Source: Zobellia uliginosa
Lineage (GTDB): Bacteria; Bacteroidota; Bacteroidia; Flavobacteriales; Flavobacteriaceae
Direction: 5' to 3'
Length of the DNA: 64,000 nucleotides
Assembly (NCBI RefSeq): GCF_900156625.1
Contig: NZ_FTOB01000001.1
Location: forward strand, 1,072,349-1,136,348
Shown: piece by piece, positions 27,429 to 36,203 of the stretch
Numbering within the stretch: the stretch's first letter is position 1
Layout of the letters: the number at the start of each line of letters is the position of its first letter
Translations under genes and position numbers: made by a program
The notes under the pieces: generated by a model
What the model was told of the DNA's origin: nothing
Seen by the model: only the letters and a program-made list of their open reading frames with translations
Database searches by the model: none

Positions 27429-28061
27429 AATGCTTAGATAGGAATGTTTACGGGAAACTCCCCGGTTTCCCGTAAACCCTATTTTACCTTTTTTGCCTCA
27501 TTTTTTATTGAACATTAACCTGGCATGCTAGTATGAAAAATATCACACTATAGCTTTTTAAGGTGGCCGGTACCCTGGTGTACGAATATTTTGGGAAAAC
27601 GCTTGAGGGAAGGTTTGAGTTCCCTTGATGTCGCGATCGATAATCAGGGCTAAAGGCTATGTTTTATACGGTTTCAATCGGTGGTGAAATAATGGCCAAT
27701 GAAGGATTTTTAGTGGACTCATATAAAACGGAAAAACAAGCTCCTTTTCAAAAGTAGGAGGATTATGTCTATTCTGATACCCTGTCCGTTACCAACACAC
27801 CCCTCTTCGGAAAATCGCAGCTGATGTTGAGTATTATTGGTATCTTCAACCGAATACCTTTGTTCGTAGAAACCCTGAACCTAGCTGCCATGACGGTCAG
27901 AACTACCAAGGGGCACAGTATTCATCGCGTCAAAAAATTGGGTGCGTTTTGAATAGGTAGGGGTATATACATAAAAGTCTCCTTTTCTTATATTTTTTCT
28001 AAAAATAAACGTAACCATTTGGTAAACTGTATATTGTATTGCTGGTATTTAGCTTTGTGCT
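27429..28061. other. Intergenic region with decayed coding fragments
   Basis: After the terminator, several short coding-like pieces appear on the plus strand in different phases (KAMFYTVSIGGEIMANEG..., TLSVTNTPLFGKSQLMLSI...), each soon broken by stops. I do not recognise them. They may be remains of a gene lost when the IS66-type element entered. Confidence 0.35.
27446..27477 (+). terminator. Hairpin terminator after laminarinase
   Basis: GTTTACGGGAAAC (27446-27458) pairs perfectly with GTTTCCCGTAAAC (27465-27477) over a 6-nt loop. The downstream T-content is modest. Confidence 0.7.
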
Positions 28062-28484
28062 ATGCAAAAAGAAGACACTAAACGAAAACTGTATGCTGTT
28101 CCTATTTTAACGGCATTAGAGGTTTGGTTCTAACAACAGACACTTATGGTCCTTCCTAAAAGCGCTATTGGTAAAGCAATCTCCTACACTCTTAAGTTAT
28201 GGGGCAAACTCATAGCATACGCTAGTGATGGTAGCTATGAAATAGATAATAACCGCATAGAAAATACCATCAGACCATTGGCAATAGGGAGAAAGAACTA
28301 TTTATTTGCAGGATTACATAAGGCTGCCCAGAAAGCTGCAATGGTATAGTCTTTCTTTACTACTTGTAAGATTAACAATGTAGATCCCTATACTTGGCTA
28401 AAAGATATTTTAGAAAGAATCTCAGACCATAAGGCTAATCGGTTATATGAGTTGTTACCACATATTTCGGAGGTATCATCATAG
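28062..28484 (+). mobile_element. IS66-family transposase C-terminal remnant
   Basis: One phase encodes the end of an IS66 DDE transposase: PILTALEVWF, stop (28131-28133), VLPKSAIGKAISYTLKLWGKL, EIDNNRIENTIRPLAIGRKNYLFAG, stop (28347-28349), then VDPYTWLKDILERIS to a natural stop at 28482-28484. The DNNRIENTIRP text is the conserved C-terminal part containing the last catalytic acidic residue. Two nonsense codons and loss of the N-terminal two thirds make it inactive. Confidence 0.85.
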
Positions 28485-29131
28485 AGCAAAGTGGATAACA
28501 ATAGATTCATCCCTGAGTAATAATTTTGAAACTTTCTAATGCCAATGGCTATAAAGGCGGTTATAACATCTCCAGTCAAAGGTATTATATCCAAGTCGTC
28601 GTTCTAGCCGTACTTGATAACCAATATTTTTGATATATAGTGAATTACAGGTTCGCTTAGAGTTACCGCTTATTTACTGTGTACTGAACCTATATTTACT
28701 CCAACAAAAGAAAAGAACTGTTAAAAATTACATTTTTCATAGGGTAATGATTTATGTAATTGTTTTTAAATAAAGATAAGTTTTAAAATTAATACTAGAT
28801 ATAAGACTTTACTTTTAGAATTATCGAACCTGTTTTTATTAAAAAAAAGCTTTCTTAATTATAAGTGATTTAAATACAGATAAAATATGAAACGAATAGA
28901 AAATACAGATCTGGAAAGCGATTTTAGAGCACTTCTTATAAGTCATCCTTCGTATGGACCCCGCAAAACTAAACTAGAGCTAACTATATATTAGAGCAAA
29001 TTCAGCGTTTATATGTTCTGGAGCGAAAAACCGGAGATCGGAGTAAGCGTATGGTAATGTGCATTGCCATATGTTTACAAACAGACCATACGGTGATATA
29101 TAAACGTATACAAATTATGTAGGCTGCCAAT
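28485..29131. other. Intergenic region right of the IS66 remnant
   Basis: No intact gene. A frameshifted relic at 28887-29122 (MKRIENTDLESDFRALLISHPSYGPRKTK, then in another phase LEQIQRLYVLERKTGDRSKRMVMCIAI) is coding-like but was not recognised. The rest is AT-rich. Confidence 0.4.
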
Positions 29132-31954
29132 TTGAAAAATCGACGTAATCATTTGAAAACACTGTATTTTACAACGCTTTTTTTGACTGCCCTATGCTTA
29201 GGGGCGCAGGAACTTCCACCTATACAAAACTATGCGACCTTTGATTACGGGGCAGAGACCCAAAACTGGGCCATCTCGCAATCCAAGGAGGGCTACCTAT
29301 ATTTCGGTAACAATAGTGGGTTGCTGCAATACGACGGGGAGGATTGGAAAACCTATTATACCACTAATCGATCTGTCATTCGTTCCGTAAAGGCCAAGGG
29401 CGACCTGATTTACACCGGATGTTACATGGAATTTGGTTATTGGGAAATCAATGCCCTTGGAGATCGGGTGTACCGTAGTCTACTTGATAAATTGGAAACC
29501 CCTTTGGTGGAGGACGAGGAATTCTGGAACATTCTTATACTGGATCAGTACATTTTCTTTCAGTCCCTCAACCGTATCTATATTTATGATACCGATGCCG
29601 AGACCTTCAATATAATCGATGCGCCTTCAACTCGTGCACGTATCTTTGAAATGGGCGGTACAGTGTTCTTCCAGCGTTCGGGGGAGGGACTCTTTAAGAT
29701 TGAAGACGGCGGGGCAACCAAAGTTTCGACCCACCCCTTACTTAAGTCTACTACGATTATCGGATTGTTCGAAATACAAGATAAACCATTGCTTTTATTG
29801 GAGAACGGAACCTTCTTCTTTTTGGAGGATGGGCGTCTATCTCCATGGAAAATACCAGCTTCCGATCAACTGGAATCGCTTACCATCTATAGCGGACTGC
29901 AACTTATTGACGGTAGTATTATTGTGGGGACTATTGCCGATGGTATCTACCATTTAGATGCCGAAGGAAGCATTCTACATCATATCAACCAAGGGGCAGG
30001 CCTAGGTAACAACACGATATTGTCTATCTATGAAGATAGGGAACAAAACCTCTGGCTGGGTCTCGATAATGGCATCAGCGTAGTCAACCTGAACTCTTTT
30101 TTCGAGGAATATGTCGACAAGATGGGCACTTTAGGAGTGGTGTACGCCGCCACGATTTTCGAAGGGTATCTATACCTAGGCACCAATCAGGGCTTATTCT
30201 TCAAAGCTGTGGATGCGACTGGCGATTTTGAGTTTATTGAGAATACGAATGGCCAAGTCTGGGCCCTGAACGTAATCGATAATACCCTATTCTGCGGGCA
30301 TAATGAGGGTACTTTTACGGTCAAGGGAGGAAAGGCTAAGCTGATTTCCGATTTTCCGGGGTCTTGGGGGGTCAAAAAGATTGCCGACCGGCCCGATCTA
30401 TTGCTACAGGGGAATTATGGGGGACTCAGTATTTTACATAAAACTGATGATGGGTGGATACTTCGAAATACCATCGAAGGCTTCGATATTTCGAGTCGTT
30501 TCTTTGAGTTCACTAAGAACGGGGAGATATTGGTCAACCATGAGTACAAGGGTATTTTTACCCTAGAGCTCGATCCCGATTTCCAAAAGGTCGTCGAAAT
30601 CGATGAAAAACCGCCCAACGGTATGGGGGCCAGCTTGGTCAAGTTCCAAGATGATATATTGTTTATGAGTCATCTGGGGGTTTTTGATTATGAAGCTGAT
30701 TCGAAAACCTTTGTAAAGGACAGTGTTTTTACGGCTAACCTATTTTCCGAGGAAGAAAGACCTATCGGTATTCTGATGGCCGATGCTTCGGCCGACAGAC
30801 TTTGGTGTTTTACCAACGCAAATATTCAGTATTTGAGTCCCGGTAACTTTAACGAAAGACAACAGCGGGTTCAAATACCGATTCCCGAAGCCTTCCGACG
30901 AAATTTGGGTCCTTTGGGTTTTGAGTGTCTTATTCCCCTTCCTGATGATAAATATCTGATAGGCATATCCAATGGGTTTGTTACTTTGGATCTTAAAAAA
31001 CTAGAGGAAAAGGTCTATGACATAAGGCTCAATTCCGTAGCCCTTAAAACCGATGATCCCGAGCTAAGCGTAAGCCTTCCAATAGCAGAGAAGGGCGAAT
31101 TCGAGGCGGGTCAAAATAGCATTGAATTCACCTATAGCATACCCGAATACGCAAAGTATCTGGAATCCAATTACCAATATCAGCTCGAGGGCCTGCATAG
31201 CAATTGGCAAAGTTGGACACTGAGTTCGAAAGCGGTGTTTGAAAAGCTACCCAGTGGCGATTATGTATTTAAGGTGCGGGCCAAGGCCGGTAATCAACTA
31301 AGTGAGAATATTGCATCTTATGCCTTCACTATCGCAAGACCCTGGTATTTTTCGAAAATAATGATAGTGGTCTATGCGATTTGTTGCTGCCTGCTTTTCT
31401 ATATGGTTCACCGTGTTTCCCGAGATTTTTACAAAAAACAACAGGCCCGATTGGAAAAAGAGAGCGCGCGTGAGCTGGAGCATAAGCGCGCCGAGGCCGA
31501 AAGGGAGATTATGCGCGTCATGAACGAAAAACTGGAACAGGAAATTAAGGGTAAAAGCCGTGAACTGGCCATCTCGACAATGAGCTTGATTAAAAAGAAC
31601 AAATTTTTGAATGCCATCAAGGAAGAGCTTAAGGGGGTTGAGGATCCCAAGGTAAAGTCCGTTATACGTACCATAGACCGCAACATCAACCATGCCGACG
31701 ATTGGAAATTTTTCGAGGATGCCTTCAACAACGCCGATTCCGAATTCTTGAAAAAAATCAAGGCAAAACACCCTGAGCTTACTTCAAACGACCTACGCCT
31801 TTGTGCCTATCTTAGGTTGAACCTTACCTCAAAGGAAATTGCCCCGTTATTGAACATTACCGTGCGCAGTGTCGATGTTAAACGGTATCGCCTGCGTAAA
31901 AAAATAGGCCTGTCCCACGATGATGGACTAACGGACTATATATTGAGTATTTAA
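29132..31954 (+). CDS. Propeller/Y_Y_Y sensor with LuxR-type HTH
   Basis: 940 residues from a TTG start; a TAG lies four codons upstream (29120-29122) and no early ATG exists. It has a signal peptide (LYFTTLFLTALCLGAQ), a large periplasmic beta-propeller (about 20-620; repeated two-component-regulator-propeller text such as ILSIYEDREQNLWLGLDNGISVVN), a Y_Y_Y domain (about 655-715; YQYQLEGLHSNWQSW), one membrane span (IMIVVYAICCCLLFYMV), a charged coiled coil, and a cytoplasmic LuxR-like HTH at the end (LTSKEIAPLLNITVRSVDVKRYRLRKKIGL). It lacks histidine kinase and receiver domains, so it should pass a sugar signal straight to DNA. The GH64 and GH16 glucanase genes that follow are the likely targets. 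Confidence 0.83.
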   Translation: MKNRRNHLKTLYFTTLFLTALCLGAQELPPIQNYATFDYGAETQNWAISQSKEGYLYFGNNSGLLQYDGEDWKTYYTTNRSVIRSVKAKGDLIYTGCYMEFGYWEINALGDRVYRSLLDKLETPLVEDEEFWNILILDQYIFFQSLNRIYIYDTDAETFNIIDAPSTRARIFEMGGTVFFQRSGEGLFKIEDGGATKVSTHPLLKSTTIIGLFEIQDKPLLLLENGTFFFLEDGRLSPWKIPASDQLESLTIYSGLQLIDGSIIVGTIADGIYHLDAEGSILHHINQGAGLGNNTILSIYEDREQNLWLGLDNGISVVNLNSFFEEYVDKMGTLGVVYAATIFEGYLYLGTNQGLFFKAVDATGDFEFIENTNGQVWALNVIDNTLFCGHNEGTFTVKGGKAKLISDFPGSWGVKKIADRPDLLLQGNYGGLSILHKTDDGWILRNTIEGFDISSRFFEFTKNGEILVNHEYKGIFTLELDPDFQKVVEIDEKPPNGMGASLVKFQDDILFMSHLGVFDYEADSKTFVKDSVFTANLFSEEERPIGILMADASADRLWCFTNANIQYLSPGNFNERQQRVQIPIPEAFRRNLGPLGFECLIPLPDDKYLIGISNGFVTLDLKKLEEKVYDIRLNSVALKTDDPELSVSLPIAEKGEFEAGQNSIEFTYSIPEYAKYLESNYQYQLEGLHSNWQSWTLSSKAVFEKLPSGDYVFKVRAKAGNQLSENIASYAFTIARPWYFSKIMIVVYAICCCLLFYMVHRVSRDFYKKQQARLEKESARELEHKRAEAEREIMRVMNEKLEQEIKGKSRELAISTMSLIKKNKFLNAIKEELKGVEDPKVKSVIRTIDRNINHADDWKFFEDAFNNADSEFLKKIKAKHPELTSNDLRLCAYLRLNLTSKEIAPLLNITVRSVDVKRYRLRKKIGLSHDDGLTDYILSI

Positions 31955-32271
31955 GCCCCCTAACATACCTATGCCCTATCACAACATTATCACTACAACT
32001 TGCTACTTATCCTCTTTTTTGTACTGTTTAATCATATGGACTATAATCGCGGAACCCTAATAACTACAGTATGTTGTACTCGAATTCCTACGTTGTCTTA
32101 ATTTATTTTACGTGATGTATACATTTTGTATTGCAGCCTTATTTAAATCTTTTTGTGTGAACTGATAAATTAGCGGTGTTAAAAAATAATAGTGGCCGTT
32201 GTGCAGACTTAGCTCAACTCGCCCATATCATGCCCCATTTATTACTGTAAAAATTAATTAAACGAAATGCT
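31955..32271. other. Intergenic region before GH64
   Basis: No gene. It should contain the promoter of the GH64-GH16 pair. AT-rich segments around 32120-32160 are candidates, but no firm box was assigned. Confidence 0.4.
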
Positions 32272-34149
32272 ATGAAAACATTCTACTTTACACTGTTATA
32301 TCTAATTCTTGGAGGGGCCCTTTTGAGTGCTCAGACCCTGCCTTATCAGATTGCGAACAACTCGGAGTTCCCTGATGATGAAGTTTACGTGGCCGTAGTC
32401 GGCGAAATTGGAGGCTTCGTTTGGGTAGACCCCGTAAATGGACAGGTCAATAGGATGTCCCGTTCCGATAATACCGTACCTGGCCCTGTCATTAACGGCA
32501 ATCTCGGTCCCGGACTTGACGGTCGCTACGCGAATTGCTTCAGGAAGTTGAGCGACATCCCTGGTAAAACGGTAAACATCCCAAAAATTGCAGGATGCCG
32601 TATCCTGATTTCTTTTGGAAGTCCCCTCTATCTCTATTTTTTTGGGTATGATGGTGACCCAAGGGGATATGCGGCTCCCAACCTAGAGAACCCCACAGAC
32701 CCGAACCAGGGAATTACATTTGAATCCATCGAACTTACCTATAACGAGTTCGGAATCTTTAACAATACCTCGAGGGTAGATGCCTTTCAATATCCTATCG
32801 GACTCGAAGTCGAGGGAGTCAATTTCTTTAAAAAGGTCGGGGAGTTGAAATCCTCACAGGAAATTCAGGATGAATGGGCAAGAACGGCCCCGCCCGAATT
32901 TCAGGGGCTTTTAAAAAGAGATCAAGGTATCATAAAGTTTCCCACCAAAGACGATAGCTTTCCGACGAATTATATGGACGGCTACATCGATGCCATTTGG
33001 TCGAAATACCGTAATGCCGAACTTTATTTCAACTCTGGGGATGCCGGCCGATGGAGAGGTAGGGTACAGGGTGATAATTTTGTATTTACACGGGAAAGCG
33101 ATGGCCAGGTGGCCACCATCCCCGGAAAACCTACCACGCTTATGGCAATGGAAGGCAGTGGTGTCATGGCCTCCGGGCAACGTTGGGACTTGGTGGTGCA
33201 GGCTCAGATGGTCGCTGCGATCACACGTCACGCTATCGACTTGAACGCACCTTCGGGAGCCTTTCAGGATTTCGGGGACGCTTCAAGATATTATCAGGTA
33301 GAACCTTATAATTGGTACTCGAAATTCTTTCACAGAACGGACATCAGTTTCGAGGGCCAGACCTACACGTTTGCCTATGATGACGTATTCGACCAATCGT
33401 CGACCATTAGTACCGGACAGCCTCTTCGCGCAAAGATTACCCTTGGCCCGATCAAGGTAGACGGCGATGGAGATGCTACCGATCCCGACCCCTTGCCTTC
33501 ACGGCTGATCGAGGCGGAAAGCTTTTCCTATTTCAACGGCGTACAAAAGGAAGCCTGCTTTGAAGGTGGCGAGAACGTCGGTTATATCAATAAGGGCAGT
33601 TGGATGGCCTATTCCGATATCAACTTTCCGTCTTCAGGAAATTATTTGATCGAGTATCGCGTGGCCAGTGCCATCGACGGCGGTCGGTTTTCTTCCGATC
33701 TGGAGGCAGGCAAAACGGTGCTTGGTGAACTTTCGGTACCCAACACTGGAGGATGGCAGAATTGGACTACCATTTCACAAACGGTCAATGTAAATGCAGG
33801 AACGTATCAGTTCGGTCTCTATTCGATTTCGGGAGGATGGAACATCAACTGGATTCGCATTACCCCACAAGGGAACTCCACGGCCTTACGGGCCGATTTG
33901 ACTCAAGAGGCCATAAGTGAAACGAACACCGTCATGTATCCGAACCCCTTCTTCGATACGGTGACCTTCGGAAGAGGGGAAGGCGAAATAGATGTTATGA
34001 TCCTAAACATAGAAGGTCGTGAAGTATTGGCGCCACATACGTTGAAAGCCGGTAGTTCCCTCGATTTGTCGACTCTCGAAAAGGGAATGTACATCGTAAA
34101 GATGAAAACAGGTAGCGGGGAGAAAACCCAGCGTCTTCTTAAAAATTAA
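32272..34149 (+). CDS. GH64 endo-beta-1,3-glucanase with CBM6 and type IX sorting tail
   Basis: 625 residues: signal peptide (ILGGALLSAQ), a GH64 domain (about 20-400), a CBM6 (about 412-535; IEAESFSYFNGVQKEACFEGG ... NINWIRIT) and a T9SS type A tail (about 550-625; MYPNPFFDTVTFG ... QRLLKN). The GH64 call rests on the thaumatin-like layout with LPYQIANNS, SFGSPLYLYFFGYDGDPRGYA and NTSRVDAFQYPIGLEV, where the acidic residues fit those of laminaripentaose-producing glucanases. It would cut laminarin at the cell surface or outside. The GH16 glucanase 135 bp downstream carries an almost identical CBM6. Confidence 0.85.
   Translation: MKTFYFTLLYLILGGALLSAQTLPYQIANNSEFPDDEVYVAVVGEIGGFVWVDPVNGQVNRMSRSDNTVPGPVINGNLGPGLDGRYANCFRKLSDIPGKTVNIPKIAGCRILISFGSPLYLYFFGYDGDPRGYAAPNLENPTDPNQGITFESIELTYNEFGIFNNTSRVDAFQYPIGLEVEGVNFFKKVGELKSSQEIQDEWARTAPPEFQGLLKRDQGIIKFPTKDDSFPTNYMDGYIDAIWSKYRNAELYFNSGDAGRWRGRVQGDNFVFTRESDGQVATIPGKPTTLMAMEGSGVMASGQRWDLVVQAQMVAAITRHAIDLNAPSGAFQDFGDASRYYQVEPYNWYSKFFHRTDISFEGQTYTFAYDDVFDQSSTISTGQPLRAKITLGPIKVDGDGDATDPDPLPSRLIEAESFSYFNGVQKEACFEGGENVGYINKGSWMAYSDINFPSSGNYLIEYRVASAIDGGRFSSDLEAGKTVLGELSVPNTGGWQNWTTISQTVNVNAGTYQFGLYSISGGWNINWIRITPQGNSTALRADLTQEAISETNTVMYPNPFFDTVTFGRGEGEIDVMILNIEGREVLAPHTLKAGSSLDLSTLEKGMYIVKMKTGSGEKTQRLLKN
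33541..33855 (+). repeat. CBM6-coding repeat, copy 1
   Basis: 315 bp within the GH64 gene, aligned without gaps to 35113-35427. I count 16 differences (about 95% identity), with a perfect run from 33700 to 33815. Confidence 0.9.
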
Positions 34150-34284
34150 TAAGATGGTTTAAGCCATTCACCAACTCTTTTTCAATGGCCGTCGGAAGGG
34201 TTTAATTGTCGGTCTCCTATTCCGGCGGACATTTATTATTACAGTTTTTTAAAATTTAATTGACAACCCCAAAATTAGAACAAG

Positions 34285-35733
34285 ATGAGAAAAATTACGA
34301 TCTATTTACTAATGGCCTTGTGCTTTGGCCTGGCCCCGATGCTTTCGGCCCAAAATTACAACTTGGTCTGGCAAGATGAATTCGATGATGTTATTGGCCC
34401 TGATTGGGTCTTTGAGACCGGCATGAACTATATGGGCTGGGGCAACAATGAATTGCAGTATTACAGACGCGAAAACGCCCATGTCGAGAATGGCAATTTG
34501 GTAATTACCGCAAAACGTGAGAATTTCGGCGGTGCCCAATATACTTCGGCGCGAATGAAGACCCAGGGTCGGAAGAGTTTTAAGTTCGGAAAAATTGAGG
34601 CTAGGATCGCATTGCCTTCAGGTCAAGGACTATGGCCCGCGTTCTGGATGCTCGGGAGCAATATTACCAGTGTGAGCTGGCCTGCCTGTGGGGAAATAGA
34701 TATCATGGAGCGCGTCAATAACGATCTACGGACCTACGGTACCATCCATTGGCCCGATGAAAATGGCGACGTGGTCTCCTATGGTGACGGCGTAGGTGTA
34801 AGCGATCCTGGGCAGTATCATGTCTATGCCATTGAGTGGGATACGGACTCCATCAAGTGGTTCGTTGACGGGCAGCAGTTTCACGAGGCGGATATTAGTA
34901 ACGGTATCAACGGTACTGGCGTATTCCAGAACGAGTTTTTTATTATCCTGAACATGGCAGTAGGAGGTGATTGGCCGGGATTCGATGTGGACCATAGTAA
35001 GCTTCCGGCCGAAATGTTGGTAGATTACGTAAGGGTCTACCAAAAGGGAGATGACAATGATAATACTAACGCCCTTCAAATCGAGGCCGAAAGTTATTTA
35101 CATTCCAACGACGTACAAAAGGAAGCCTGCTCTGAAGGTGGCGAGAACGTCGGTTATATCAATAAAGGCAGTTGGATGGCCTACCCGGGTATCAACTTCC
35201 CGTCATCGGGAAATTATTTGATCGAGTATCGCGTAGCCAGTGCCGTCAACGGCGGTCGGTTTTCTTCCGACCTGGAGGCAGGCAAAACGGTGCTTGGTGA
35301 ACTTTCGGTACCCAACACTGGAGGATGGCAGAATTGGACTACCATTTCACAAACGGTCAATGTAAATGCAGGAACGTATCAGTTCGGGCTCTATTCGATT
35401 TCGGGAGGATGGAATATCAACTGGATCAAAATCACAAAGCTGGGCAATGCTCGGGCGGCCCAGACCATGAATTCCGCTTTGATAGTTGCTGACGATGATA
35501 TTTCCCAAGAAATTAGGGTATATCCCAACCCTTTTACGGAATACGTGTCCGTTAATTTTGAGGGGGGGACGGCGAACCTGATCCTTCAGGATATGTTAGG
35601 TACGGTTATCTTTACTAAATCGGGCGTTTCAGCTGATGAATCCGTCGATTTATCGGGACTAAAAAGTGGTATGTATTTCTTGACCATTGAACAAGGCGGA
35701 AAGTCTACTGTTAAGCAGTTGGTCAAAGAGTAG
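34285..35733 (+). CDS. GH16 laminarinase with CBM6 and type IX sorting tail
   Basis: 482 residues: signal peptide (LCFGLAPMLSAQ), a GH16 domain (about 24-255), a CBM6 (about 265-390) and a T9SS tail (about 410-482; VYPNPFTEYVSVNFEG ... VKQLVKE). The catalytic strand is WPACGEIDIMERVNN with nucleophile Glu137, Asp139 and acid/base Glu142; GLWPAFWMLG precedes it. This is the canonical laminarinase signature. The GH16-CBM6-T9SS order resembles the Zobellia laminarinase ZgLamC as I recall it. It would act with the GH64 enzyme on laminarin, the storage glucan of brown algae. Confidence 0.9.
   Translation: MRKITIYLLMALCFGLAPMLSAQNYNLVWQDEFDDVIGPDWVFETGMNYMGWGNNELQYYRRENAHVENGNLVITAKRENFGGAQYTSARMKTQGRKSFKFGKIEARIALPSGQGLWPAFWMLGSNITSVSWPACGEIDIMERVNNDLRTYGTIHWPDENGDVVSYGDGVGVSDPGQYHVYAIEWDTDSIKWFVDGQQFHEADISNGINGTGVFQNEFFIILNMAVGGDWPGFDVDHSKLPAEMLVDYVRVYQKGDDNDNTNALQIEAESYLHSNDVQKEACSEGGENVGYINKGSWMAYPGINFPSSGNYLIEYRVASAVNGGRFSSDLEAGKTVLGELSVPNTGGWQNWTTISQTVNVNAGTYQFGLYSISGGWNINWIKITKLGNARAAQTMNSALIVADDDISQEIRVYPNPFTEYVSVNFEGGTANLILQDMLGTVIFTKSGVSADESVDLSGLKSGMYFLTIEQGGKSTVKQLVKE
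35113..35427 (+). repeat. CBM6-coding repeat, copy 2
   Basis: Partner of 33541-33855, same orientation, offset 1572 bp, about 95% identical and no indels. The flanking GH64 and GH16 domains are unrelated, so only the binding module was copied or homogenised. Confidence 0.9.
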
Positions 35734-35915
35734 CATTCTATCGCCCTATATAAAAACTGACAAAGCAATTAATGATTGATAGAATACCATACGAAGCTTA
35801 GGAAATACCTGAATTTTTTAATTGTTAGACTGTGTGGGTCGGTGCTGCTTCTAATCTTGGCGGTACCGACCCTGGTCTTTATTCCTGTAAATCGAAAAAA
35901 TGTCGGGAAGAAAAA

Positions 35916-35949
35916 AAGCCATTTATCTGAAAACTCAGATAAATGGCTT
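35916..35949 (-). terminator. Hairpin terminator beside the tRNA relic
   Basis: AAGCCATTTATCTGA and TCAGATAAATGGCTT form a perfect 15-bp stem with an AAAC loop. On the minus strand it stands directly after the tRNA 3' end, preceding a run of A on the plus strand (T on the minus), as for a normal tRNA terminator. Confidence 0.75.
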
Positions 35950-35956
35950 CTTATTT

Positions 35957-36000
35957 AGTAGCGGGGACTGGACTCGAACCAGCGACCTTCGGGTTGTGGG
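35957..36000 (-). other. tRNA 3'-half relic (right copy)
   Basis: The minus strand reads CCCACAACCCGAAGG, TCGCTGGTTCGAGTCC, AGTCCCCGCTACTA: the anticodon-loop 3' side, variable loop, T-arm and acceptor 3' strand of a tRNA resembling the tRNA-Met type. The 5' half (D-arm, acceptor 5' strand) is missing; sequence from 36001 onward does not pair. A 3' half followed by its own terminator is what integration at a tRNA 3' end leaves behind. It matches the degenerate copy at 21921-21946. Confidence 0.65.
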
Positions 36001-36203
36001 CTTTATACCCAATTTTAACAACAGTTTTATTGAGGGCAATGGCTATAAAATTCTAAAATCGCATCATTTATTTTTCATTTAACTTATTTAAATTAAAGTG
36101 TTAGTATCGGTTCTGTCGATTAAAATTAGTGTGCTTAACTTAATAGTCGAATCTGTAATTTAGTATAAGTCAAATGTTTTAAGGGATTTAGGTCTTTTAT
36201 TGT

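Noticed and set aside
35957..36030. Complete tRNA gene
   Set aside because: Only the 3' half is present; bases after 36000 do not form the D-arm or acceptor 5' strand.
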